Shown piece after piece: positions 38,932 to 45,399 of a stretch of DNA of 64,000 nt (the first letter of the stretch is position 1; each line of letters begins with the position of its first letter). Source of the DNA: Microscilla marina ATCC 23134 (GTDB taxonomy: Bacteria; Bacteroidota; Bacteroidia; Cytophagales; Microscillaceae). The stretch is from the NCBI RefSeq assembly GCF_000169175.1, contig NZ_AAWS01000009.1, positions 186,001-250,000 on the forward strand. Reading direction: 5' to 3'. The notes beneath the pieces are model-generated. The model was not told where the DNA came from. It did no database searches and was given only the letters and a program-made list of their open reading frames with translations. Position numbers and translations under genes: made by a program.

Positions 38932-39621
38932 ATGATGATCGATACAATCCAACAATCATTAATATCAGAAGGCTTGCAGGAAGCCAGGCAATTGGTGCAG
39001 ACGATGAAGCAAAAAGCTTACAAACTGGCAAATACCGATTTGCTCAAAAGAATCAGTGAACTCGAAGACACCCTTCGCAGCATCGATGATGTCAATAATG
39101 TCTCCACCGAAGCTGTGAACGTAGAAAAGTGCAGTTTAAAGGCGCTTATTGATACAGCTTACCAAATGTACCATCTTTACTTTAGCCGCAAAGACATTCG
39201 TTTTTCGAGCTATGTGGCAAACCTGCACGTGAGGGTAGACAAGATGAGCTTTTTTAGAATGTTCTTCAGTTTGGTACACTACATGGGCAAACACGCTGAC
39301 CCCGATGAAGATCGCTTTATTAGCATTGAAGCGGCTGCCTACAATGCCCAAACTATTGCGATGTATATAGAAGACAATGGCCTGTATCCGACCAGCAGTG
39401 CAGATATTTTCGACCATTCGTTCAAACGACGGATTACGGGAGCTATTTCAGGAGTAGGGCTTGCTGCCATCCAGCAGTGGGCTCACTCGGTAGGGGGCAA
39501 GGTGTGCCCCGTCGACAAAGTGGGTACAGGCTTGAAACTGTGTTTTTTGTTGCCGGGGAAGGTGAGTAATTGTTTGAGGGAAGAGGCTGTGGGGGAGACG
39601 GATATATCTCTATTTATCTAA
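38932..39621 (+). CDS. orphan HATPase (GHKL) domain protein, degenerate
   Basis: 229 aa. After a short coiled coil (about 20-55) the remainder looks like the ATP-binding half of a histidine kinase: CSLKALIDTAYQMYHLYFSRKDI as the lead-in, G1 box YIEDNG, and G2 box GVGLAAIQQWAHSVGGKV followed by GTGLKLCFLLPG. The N box is degenerate (FFRMFFSLVHYMGKHA lacks the paired Asn) and there is no phospho-accepting His domain or membrane helix. It is more likely a regulator or anti-sigma-like protein than an active kinase. No partner gene is adjacent. Confidence 0.65.
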   Translation: MMIDTIQQSLISEGLQEARQLVQTMKQKAYKLANTDLLKRISELEDTLRSIDDVNNVSTEAVNVEKCSLKALIDTAYQMYHLYFSRKDIRFSSYVANLHVRVDKMSFFRMFFSLVHYMGKHADPDEDRFISIEAAAYNAQTIAMYIEDNGLYPTSSADIFDHSFKRRITGAISGVGLAAIQQWAHSVGGKVCPVDKVGTGLKLCFLLPGKVSNCLREEAVGETDISLFI

Positions 39622-39775
39622 TCAAGTGATGAACTATGGAGGTGTGGTAGGTTAAATAGAAAATAAAGACGGCTAACTCAATAGTGAGTTTTCGAACAGA
39701 AAATTGGTAAAAGCCTTCTGTAATTCTAACTTTATGTCCACATAAAAAAACCTTTGAAATGTAACTTGTGATGCA

Positions 39776-40369
39776 ATGAACAAATATACCTCTCAAAAAA
39801 TAAAAAGTATCATTGGCCAATATGCTACGGCTTACCAAGCAATAGAAGAACTGCAAGAAAACTCAGAAGCGATGCCCAAGGGCGATCAAAAAGCGGCTGC
39901 AATAGGCGAATACTATGCCTATAGGTACTGTCAACGCCATTACCCAAAAGGCTCTAAAGTTAAATTTGCTGAGCACTCTCAAAAAGGCTGGAGTCTTTGT
40001 GTGACAGAGCCTGGAAAAACGACCACAATACAAGTAAAAACAGTCTCAGGGTTTTCCGCAAAACGAAAAACTAATGCCATCACACCCAAGGGGTGGGATC
40101 AGCTTTTTGTAGTTTGCTTAGATAAAGACTTCTTACCTACAGGTTTTTGGATATTCGACAAAAAACAAGATTTTAAAGATCATATCAAAAGTTTTACACT
40201 TACACCCCCAAAATATGACAAAGGTGCTTTTATGCATGGAAGCGATGTGTTTAGTGGCAAGAGTAATGATTGCAATGCTTTGCGTAAATCTTGTGGTATT
40301 CCACTTATAGACAGTACTAGTCGGTACTTGCGTAACTTGTCTAAACTTGGGACAGATACTACCCGCTAA
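39776..40369 (+). CDS. PD-(D/E)XK-like protein, possible nuclease with altered active site
   Basis: 197 aa. The fold hints are an N-terminal helix with GEYYAYRYCQ (active-site Glu position), a strand pair, and TTTIQVKTVSG, matching the E/QxK strand of PD-(D/E)XK nucleases. The strand that normally carries the Asp reads KGWSLCVTEPG without one, so it may be inactive or use another residue. A conserved-looking WDQLFVVCLDKDFLPTGFWI follows, as in restriction-like group proteins. It stands alone 154 bp downstream of the HATPase gene, at the left border of the small-gene island. Confidence 0.5.
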   Translation: MNKYTSQKIKSIIGQYATAYQAIEELQENSEAMPKGDQKAAAIGEYYAYRYCQRHYPKGSKVKFAEHSQKGWSLCVTEPGKTTTIQVKTVSGFSAKRKTNAITPKGWDQLFVVCLDKDFLPTGFWIFDKKQDFKDHIKSFTLTPPKYDKGAFMHGSDVFSGKSNDCNALRKSCGIPLIDSTSRYLRNLSKLGTDTTR

Positions 40370-40831
40370 TGGTGTGCAGGACTTTCTTATTGAAGCAATA
40401 ATAAAAAATAAGATACTTGCCCTGAGAAACGGTACTTTTTAAGCAAGTAATGCCCAGTGGACATTGAAACAGCCCTGCGGTGGTAAGCGACAGTTGCAAA
40501 AAAAGTAGCAAAGAACCGCAGTGCGAAACACAAACTCAGTACAGATAATCAAGGCAAAAGAGCCTCTATTATAAAATGGATAGACTATTTTTTGTTTGCG
40601 AAGCCCAAGCTCTACTTTGATTAATTTGGGGTTTGTAATCAAACACTACTTTCACCCCTTCGAACAGTCATTCAGCTTTGGCAATCAACTTCAAGGCACT
40701 AACATAGCGCCCAGTTACCTGAACTGTGCTAAGTCATCTTGTTCTTTTGTTGGGTAGCAAGAGATGTTTTCTGATCGAGTCAGGAGAGTGCGCAAGGTCT
40801 ATGCTTTCATACCTAAAAACTGGCAGAGTGA
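40370..40831. other. gene-free stretch at the left border of the small-gene island
   Basis: 462 bp in which I see no credible gene in any frame, no strong hairpin and no match to the island's repeated element. It may hold the decayed end of a former cassette. Confidence 0.4.
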
Positions 40832-41122
40832 TTAACTCCACCAGCTTTTTCTGTGCCCATTGTTGGTTTCAAACTCAAAACCCCGGTAGCGTACGTTGGC
40901 TTTCCACCATTCTTCGTTTATTTCAACATCATATATATAGTGGATGCTGTCTTTGCCAAAGTCACGCTTACTCTTAAATTGAGGGTTTCGGATGGCAGTG
41001 CGGGGCACCCACACCGAGCGGTATTTATCGAGCCTGTCTTCAATAAACACCGCTTCTTTGTTCCATTTTTTGATCCAGATATTGCGGGCTGTCCAGGTAG
41101 TCTTTGTTTCTATTGTAGTCAT
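40832..41122 (-). CDS. small protein, island family A
   Basis: 96 aa. The pattern VWVPRTAIRNP, followed about 25 residues later by YDVEINEEWW, is shared with the proteins at 43762-44040 (WLPITVIRNP, YRIEINQDYW) and 53915-54157 (WLPISVVRNI, YIIEVNRDYW). There is no signal peptide or membrane helix. Function unknown. It starts about 30 bp from the left end of divergent-promoter element copy 1 and is transcribed away from it. Unlike the other two family members it has no family B gene behind it. Confidence 0.65.
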   Translation of the reverse strand: MTTIETKTTWTARNIWIKKWNKEAVFIEDRLDKYRSVWVPRTAIRNPQFKSKRDFGKDSIHYIYDVEINEEWWKANVRYRGFEFETNNGHRKSWWS

Positions 41123-41153
41123 TGTTTTAAGTGATTTAGTAAGTCCTTGTTTG

Positions 41154-41452
41154 AATTATTATATGTCTAAGGACGACTAATTTAGTCCGACTATCAACTC
41201 ACTGTTGGTAAGTAGGTTATGAGGTAATAAAGCTTGCCAAAAGCGATATTTGGAGGCATCTGGAGCACTAAGAAAAGTGCCATTTTTTGGCGGATAGGGG
41301 CATTTATTCCAGTAATAGTGCAATGGTGAAACATTCCCTAAGCTCAGGAAGGCAAAAAATGATACAATCAAGGGGAAATTTCGGGCAACCGAGACATATT
41401 GAGGGTAAAAAGGGTGGTTTGGGGGCATTATAAGTACTTGGACATAAATAAC
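41154..41452. repeat. divergent-promoter element, copy 1 (right end eroded)
   Basis: About 299 bp. The left end has the promoter block (minus strand: AGTCGTCCTTAGACATATAA) driving the gene at 41122. The core keeps AAAGCGATATTTGGAGG, AAAGTGCCATTTTTTGGCGG, AATAGTGCAATGG and GACATATTGAGGG. The right promoter block is replaced by a degenerate remnant (AAGTACTTGGACATAAAT) and no plus-strand gene follows. Confidence 0.8.
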
Positions 41453-41639
41453 TATAGTTAAATGGTTGTATTGTTATATGGCTTTTCGACGCATGGCGGA
41501 ACAATAAATACAGCCATAAAGTGCAGACAATTTTGTCCTGCTACTTATGCACTTAGGCAGTTTTTCTTATTTGCCCCAACCTCCAAAAGGCAAACCAACA
41601 GGTTCACCTTTGGAGAAATAGAAGCGTACAAGAGAGGAC

Positions 41640-41800
41640 TTAGTAACGTGTTCAAAATAAATTTCTGTTTTTTAGGGCAAATACGCACAATTGACTGAGG
41701 CATTTTTTGCGCTCGTAGCAGCGCTACGGGCAATAAAAATAACGAAAGGCAATAAAGCGGATTTATTCTAAATTGGACAGTTATTGCGAACACGTTACTT
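41640..41800. mobile_element. MITE-like element with AGTAACGTGTTC inverted ends
   Basis: AGTAACGTGTTC at about 41641-41652 and its exact inverse GAACACGTTACT at about 41788-41799 bound 160 bp without coding capacity. TTA abuts both ends. The interior has a hairpin (GCGCTCGTAG CAGCG CTACGGGC). The right end overlaps the 3' end of the gene at 41799. Confidence 0.6.
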
Positions 41801-42212
41801 AGCCAACCCCTATAAACAAAAACACTTTCCCGTGTTTGCCTTTGATTCCGTGTTTGATCCGGTAGGCACTGGCCGCTGGTCCCTTGAGCCTTAGTCCCAG
41901 GGTTTTGTTCTCGTGCACCAGGGTTTTGGCCAGGCTGAGCACTTCTGCCTGCCGTGCCTTGGGTACAAAAAGCAGGTAACGTTTTTTGTCCCACTCGCTG
42001 GCATCTGCTTTGAGCGAACAGCAGGCTTGCCTGATCCAGTCTGCGTATTTGAGCGGGGTTACTCCGGTGGGAGCTTGAACAACTTCAAAGTTTGTTCTGA
42101 TGTGCAAGTCGCTGTTTGCCCCGGCTTGTTCGTAGGCTTCTTTATAGGCAGCCCAAAAAGCTTCGCCTGCACTTGCCCCAAAGCTTTGTCTTTCAAAATA
42201 AGTCATTTTCAT
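41799..42212 (-). CDS. small protein, island family C
   Basis: 137 aa with the family C plan: an N-terminal FERQSFG-A--AF-AAYKEA helix, a central GVTPLKYADWIRQA, then ARQAEVLSLAKTLVHENKTLGLRLKGPAASAYRIK and a C-terminal GKHGKVFLFIG. Paralogues are the next gene upstream (42275-42712) and the plus-strand gene 44805-45164. No known domain, signal or membrane helix. It is transcribed behind 42275-42712 (62-bp gap with a terminator hairpin), so it may need read-through. The last codons touch the inverted end of the MITE at 41640-41800. Confidence 0.7.
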   Translation of the reverse strand: MKMTYFERQSFGASAGEAFWAAYKEAYEQAGANSDLHIRTNFEVVQAPTGVTPLKYADWIRQACCSLKADASEWDKKRYLLFVPKARQAEVLSLAKTLVHENKTLGLRLKGPAASAYRIKHGIKGKHGKVFLFIGVG

Positions 42213-42247
42213 TGATTCATTGATGGTTTAAATCTGTGGTATAAATA

Positions 42248-42275
42248 AGGAAACCAGCCTTCGCTGGTCTTTCCT
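42248..42275 (-). terminator. hairpin terminator between two family C genes
   Basis: AGGAAA-CCAGC-CTTC-GCTGG-TCTTTCC, a long near-perfect stem just past the stop of 42275-42712 with a T-rich minus-strand tail. It would limit expression of the downstream paralogue. Confidence 0.65.
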
Positions 42276-42712
42276 TAACATCTGGCGCAGCCAATAAACA
42301 CATACACATTGCCTGGTTTGCCTGCATACACTGTCCCCCGGCGAAACTCCTGTGCCTTTCTTCCGGTCATTTTGATGGCCAGTGCTTTGGCACTGGTGTC
42401 GGCGTAGTAATTAGCGTAGGTAAACACCCTTGCCTGATGCCTGTCAGGAATGGAGCCCAGCAGCTTATCTTTTTGCTTTTGGCTAATGCCATAGCCCGTA
42501 AAAGCCTGATCTGCTTTTTCAATCCAGCGCAGGTACCTGGCAGGGGTCACCCCTTCGGGTACGGCTACTTCTATGCAGCCTGGTTTAGAGTTGAGGTCTC
42601 CACTTGCTCCATCGGTGATGCCAGTAAAATCTTCGGCCTCTTCGTAAGCCATTTGGTAAGCTTCTTCCAATGTTTTCCCGAAGGCGTAGCGTTCAAAATT
42701 TGTTGCTCCCAT
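42275..42712 (-). CDS. small protein, island family C
   Basis: 145 aa, paralogue of 41799-42212: NFERYAFGKTLEEAYQMAYEEA, GVTPARYLRWIEKA, RHQARVFTYANYYADTSAKALAIKMTGRKA and a C-terminal GNVYVFIG. It begins 39 bp from the left end of promoter element copy 2 and is transcribed outwards from it. A conserved helix plus C-terminal strand suggests a small alpha/beta fold; no function can be assigned. Confidence 0.7.
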   Translation of the reverse strand: MGATNFERYAFGKTLEEAYQMAYEEAEDFTGITDGASGDLNSKPGCIEVAVPEGVTPARYLRWIEKADQAFTGYGISQKQKDKLLGSIPDRHQARVFTYANYYADTSAKALAIKMTGRKAQEFRRGTVYAGKPGNVYVFIGCARC

Positions 42713-42750
42713 AGGTTGTTTCTGTTTGGTTTAATGGGTTGATTAATAAA

Positions 42751-43120
42751 TAATTACAGCACGAAGTACGACTAATCTTACCCCCTTACCAACTCACTGT
42801 GGGCAAGGTAATTATGATGTAATAAAGCTTGCTGGAAGCGATTTTTAGCGTGAGTTTTTGTGCCCGGAAAAGTGCCATTTTTGGGCGGGTTTCAGGCAAC
42901 TATGCTGGCAATAATGCAACAGGGAACTACAGGATGGTGGAATACAGGCAAACGTTGAAAAAAGTGGGGGAATTTCAGGCAAACGAAGACAGTTTATGCG
43001 CAATCTGGCGGTTCCGGGAGTAGAATATGCACTTTGGTAATTAACCTTATTTGGCTTGCGATTCAGCGATTAAGTACTGGATAGTTCCCCAAAGATTGAG
43101 GTACTTAGAGGTATAATAAA
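42751..43120. repeat. divergent-promoter element, copy 2
   Basis: About 370 bp, the most diverged full-size copy. The left block has CACGAAGTACGACTAATC (minus strand GTCGTACTTCGTGC) and the core has AATTATGATGTAATAAAGC and AAAAGTGCCATTTTTGGGCGG. The right part keeps TGCACTTTGG, AACCTTATTTGGC and GCGATTAAGTACTGGATAG, but the final GTCGTACTTTGG block is replaced by TTGAGGTACTTAGAGG. Confidence 0.8.
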
Positions 43121-43123
43121 AAA

Positions 43124-43161
43124 GGGTTTGGAAGGTACCAGCTCCCAAACCCGTTGTTTTT
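43124..43161 (+). terminator. terminator-like hairpin between promoter element and 49-aa gene
   Basis: GGGTTTGG / CCAAACCC with a 12-base loop followed by GTTGTTTTT, placed 21 bp before the start of the small gene at 43182. It could end upstream transcripts or attenuate this gene. Confidence 0.6.
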
Positions 43162-43181
43162 AACTTTAAAAGATAAAGCCA

Positions 43182-43331
43182 ATGCAAATGTCAAACAACC
43201 TACTGAAAAAAGCAACCCCAACCAACATAAAATGGAGCACCGAAGAAGAAGAGGAAGGGTTTGATCCCTGGGGGTGGGAACCTAACTACGGAGACAAAGA
43301 CTTTGGGGTGAGCGACCGGGATTTTTATTAG
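43182..43331 (+). CDS. 49-aa acidic small protein
   Basis: Reads MQMSNNLLKKATPTNIKW, then an acidic run STEEEEEG and FDPWGWEPNYGDKDF ending in DRDFY. A second ATG two codons in could be the true start. It occupies the plus-strand slot to the right of promoter element copy 2 and is followed 15 bp later by a strong terminator, which supports a real transcript. The peptide is acidic and Trp/Tyr-rich and could be a DNA mimic or a partner-binding tail. No family recognised. Confidence 0.55.
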   Translation: MQMSNNLLKKATPTNIKWSTEEEEEGFDPWGWEPNYGDKDFGVSDRDFY

Positions 43332-43345
43332 TATTAAAATGATTG

Positions 43346-43377
43346 AACGAGGCTTTATGTGTAAAGCCTCGTTTTTA
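43346..43377. terminator. bidirectional terminator
   Basis: AACGAGGCTTTA / TAAAGCCTCGTT with a TGTG loop and T-tail on the plus strand. It is shared by the plus-strand 49-aa gene and the convergent family B gene ending at 43385. Confidence 0.9.
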
Positions 43378-43384
43378 TCTTGGT

Positions 43385-43765
43385 TTAGGTGCTCGCTTGC
43401 CCAAAAAACTGTTGAATCTTGGGGGCAAGCTGTTCCTGCCAGTCTTGTTTGCCATCTACGAGGATAAAAATATCCTCCATACCAGTTTCGGCCACGGTAA
43501 ACAGGGCGTAGTTGAAACAGTCGCCGTTGGGCAGACACATCAGGTACAGGTGCCCCTGGGTGTATTCGCTAAACTCTTCCAGCGTAAAACCCAAGGCATG
43601 ATCCGATGCCTGGACAACCTCTTTTTGGTATTCCTGTGGTTGAGGCACCTGGTCTGCCTGGTGGTAGTAGCGGGCACTCAGCATATCATCCAACCGGGCA
43701 ATGAGGTAGCCTAACTCCTCGTCGGTCAGTTTTTCGGCGGCGGCTATGATGGTAGCATATTTCAT
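43385..43765 (-). CDS. small protein, island family B
   Basis: 126 aa starting at the ATG whose first bases overlap the stop of the family A gene (ATGA overlap), which shows translational coupling and decides the start. Paralogue of 53489-53872: an N-terminal helix (EKLTDEELGYLIARLDDM / DKLSSNELLWLIADLNHM), a central acidic part, a beta region (YLMCLPNGDCFNYALFTV / QLMAEPYGDKMIYALYTL) and the C-terminal DW.--LAPKI--FF. Function unknown. The constant A-then-B order suggests the two act together. Confidence 0.7.
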   Translation of the reverse strand: MKYATIIAAAEKLTDEELGYLIARLDDMLSARYYHQADQVPQPQEYQKEVVQASDHALGFTLEEFSEYTQGHLYLMCLPNGDCFNYALFTVAETGMEDIFILVDGKQDWQEQLAPKIQQFFGQAST

Positions 43766-44040
43766 TTTTTCCGGTTTAAGTAAAACAAATGATCTATCCA
43801 AAAAATGTCCTCCCAATAATCCTGATTGATTTCGATGCGATAAACCCCCTCCCCCTGGTTATCTGAGGTTACTCCTGTCAAAAGCCGAGGATTACGAATA
43901 ACGGTGATAGGTAGCCAGGCGTAGCCGTGAGTTTCGTGGCTTATTTTGATAATGCCCTCCTGAATTTTACCTAAATCGATTGTTACCCGGTGGGTGACCA
44001 AATCCTGGTCAAAAATGTTCGTGGGTGATTGTGTGCTCAT
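43762..44040 (-). CDS. small protein, island family A
   Basis: 92 aa. VTIDLGKIQEGIIKISHETHG is followed by WLPITVIRNP and YRIEINQDYWEDIFW. Closest relative in the window is 53915-54157 (VILDMGKIHEGLLKVTHEQLG, then DYWKDIFW), with weaker likeness to 40832-41122. Its stop overlaps the start of the family B gene. It follows the family D gene (35-bp gap), so the unit from element copy 3 reads D-A-B on the minus strand. Confidence 0.7.
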   Translation of the reverse strand: MSTQSPTNIFDQDLVTHRVTIDLGKIQEGIIKISHETHGYAWLPITVIRNPRLLTGVTSDNQGEGVYRIEINQDYWEDIFWIDHLFYLNRKK

Positions 44041-44075
44041 TTTTATGGTGTTTTTTAGTAGTTATTCCTTAGGTC

Positions 44076-44387
44076 TTAATTACTGATACCTTGCTCGGTA
44101 AAACCTGCGACAAAACCTTTGGTAAAACTTATTTTATCCAGAGAGGGGTGACTGCTGTCTGCTTCTTTCAAAGCAAGGGTGTCCAATTCCTGATCGTTCA
44201 GGATAAACTCATCCAGCATTTTTTGTAAAGTAGCTTTGTCGGTAGTTGCTGCCTTGCTTACCCCGGCCTGAAACCCAGCGATAAAGTCTGCCTGATTGAG
44301 ACGATATGGGAGTTGTTTTCGGTCAAAATACCTTTGATACATTTTAAATTTTTCAAGGGCGATATGCGCTAAATTTTCCATTGACAT
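44076..44387 (-). CDS. small protein, island family D
   Basis: 103 aa, helical. FIAGFQAGVSKAA and a C-terminal DKISFTKGFVAGFTE are matched in 51001-51288 by FTKAFIEGMKEAA and DKRSFTRGFVSGFTA, with the linker (ML-EFI-ND-EL--LA / IKEEYIMGGKKLENLA) also aligned. Both family members start 24-31 bp from the left end of a promoter element. Two similar F-x-G-F motifs in one chain suggest an internal duplication. Unknown function. Confidence 0.7.
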   Translation of the reverse strand: MSMENLAHIALEKFKMYQRYFDRKQLPYRLNQADFIAGFQAGVSKAATTDKATLQKMLDEFILNDQELDTLALKEADSSHPSLDKISFTKGFVAGFTEQGISN

Positions 44388-44410
44388 TGAATCTTTTGGT
44401 TTACTGTTTT

Positions 44411-44787
44411 AATTATTATGACACAAAACACGACTAATTGCACACCCTTAGCAACTCGCTCTTGCCCAGGATATTATGATGTAATACTGTCTGCGAAAAG
44501 CGATATTTGAAGTGGTTTTGTGCGCTTCTAAAAGTGCTATTTTTAGGCGGCTTTGGGGCAGTTTTAATTACCATAGTGCCATAGAGTAGCTATGTAGTAG
44601 GCAAATGATCACAAATGGTAAAAACAGTGGAGGTGTTTTGGGGCAAATGAGGACATATTGGGGAGCATTTTGGTAGCTTTCACAGCAGAATGTGCACTTT
44701 GGCAACTAATCTTATTTAACTCACTATCAGGGGATTAAGTACTGGCTAGTGGGTATTTCTTTGTCGTACTTTGGTTCATAATTAAAG
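44411..44787. repeat. divergent-promoter element, copy 3 (complete, 377 bp)
   Basis: Complete copy between the family D gene (left) and a family C gene (right). The right end is GTCGTACTTTGGTTCATAAT and the left end, on the minus strand, is GTCGTGTTTTGTGTCATAAT, preceded in both by a TAGTGGG/TAAGGGT block. The core carries GCGATATTTGAAGTGG, a GGCGGCTTTGGGGC segment, TACCATAGTGCCATAGAG and GGACATATTGGGG, all shared with the other copies. Confidence 0.9.
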
Positions 44788-44804
44788 GATAAAACAAGAA
44801 CAAC

Positions 44805-45164
44805 ATGGAAGTTAAAATATTTGGTAAAAGTGTAAAAGAAGCTTGCTTAAGAGCTAAGTCAAGCATATTTGAAAGACACATCATCGAAAACCCTGTGGTA
44901 ATTAAGGTTCCTAAAGACTACGGCACAGCGGCCTATGCTCTTTGGGTTATCAGAGCAGCTGAGGCTTTACGCTCAGACAAAGCCATTTCCACAATAAAGG
45001 CTATTCCGGAAGAGCAGAGAAACAGAGTGATTCATTACGCAAAGATGTATAACAGCTCTGCTAAATTATGCCTAAAGCTTACTGGCAGGGCAGCGGCTTC
45101 TTATAAAAGTAAATGGCGGTTAACCAGGAGAAAGGGTGATGTATATTACTTTTTTTGGAAGTAG
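44805..45164 (+). CDS. small protein, island family C (opposite orientation)
   Basis: 119 aa, the shortest family C member: FGKSVKEACLRAKSS, PKDYGTAAYALWVIRAAEAL, NRVIHYAKMYNSSAKLCLKLTGRAAASYKSK and a C-terminal GDVYYFFWK aligning with the GKVFLFIG and GNVYVFIG ends of its paralogues. It is driven from the right end of element copy 3, whereas its paralogues use left ends, so a family can occupy either slot. It is followed by a terminator at 45185. Confidence 0.75.
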   Translation: MEVKIFGKSVKEACLRAKSSIFERHIIENPVVIKVPKDYGTAAYALWVIRAAEALRSDKAISTIKAIPEEQRNRVIHYAKMYNSSAKLCLKLTGRAAASYKSKWRLTRRKGDVYYFFWK

Positions 45165-45184
45165 TCAATCAACCCCAATTTACC

Positions 45185-45214
45185 AACGAAACCTAATACC
45201 CGGTTTCGTTTTTT
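45185..45214 (+). terminator. Rho-independent terminator
   Basis: AACGAAACC / GGTTTCGTT stem, 8-base loop, six T tail, 20 bp after the gene stop. A near copy of the same hairpin lies at 53379-53408. Confidence 0.9.
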
Positions 45215-45399
45215 GTCTTCCTGGTAAGAAACCAAAAAGCTGTTTGTACTGGACTTGTGAGGAATTGACAAAGGCATTCCCACCAGAAATAATCCTGGCA
45301 GGAATACTTTATTAAGCCTTGAAGAATTTCTGAACTTCAGAATCTAAACTGAGCCGTCAGTTTTTGCCACACTTTGTTGGGTCAAAAGTTATTGAAAAT

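Noticed and set aside
40439-40642. Minus-strand 67-aa frame in the gene-free stretch
   Set aside because: Composition unlike a protein, no neighbours or signals.
41462-41698. Plus-strand 78-aa frame right of element copy 1
   Set aside because: Runs across a repeat and into the MITE; no protein-like pattern and no promoter end remains on this side.
43766-43816. Longer N-terminus for the family B gene
   Set aside because: Would overlap the family A gene by 50 bp; the paralogue and the ATGA overlap support the start at 43765.
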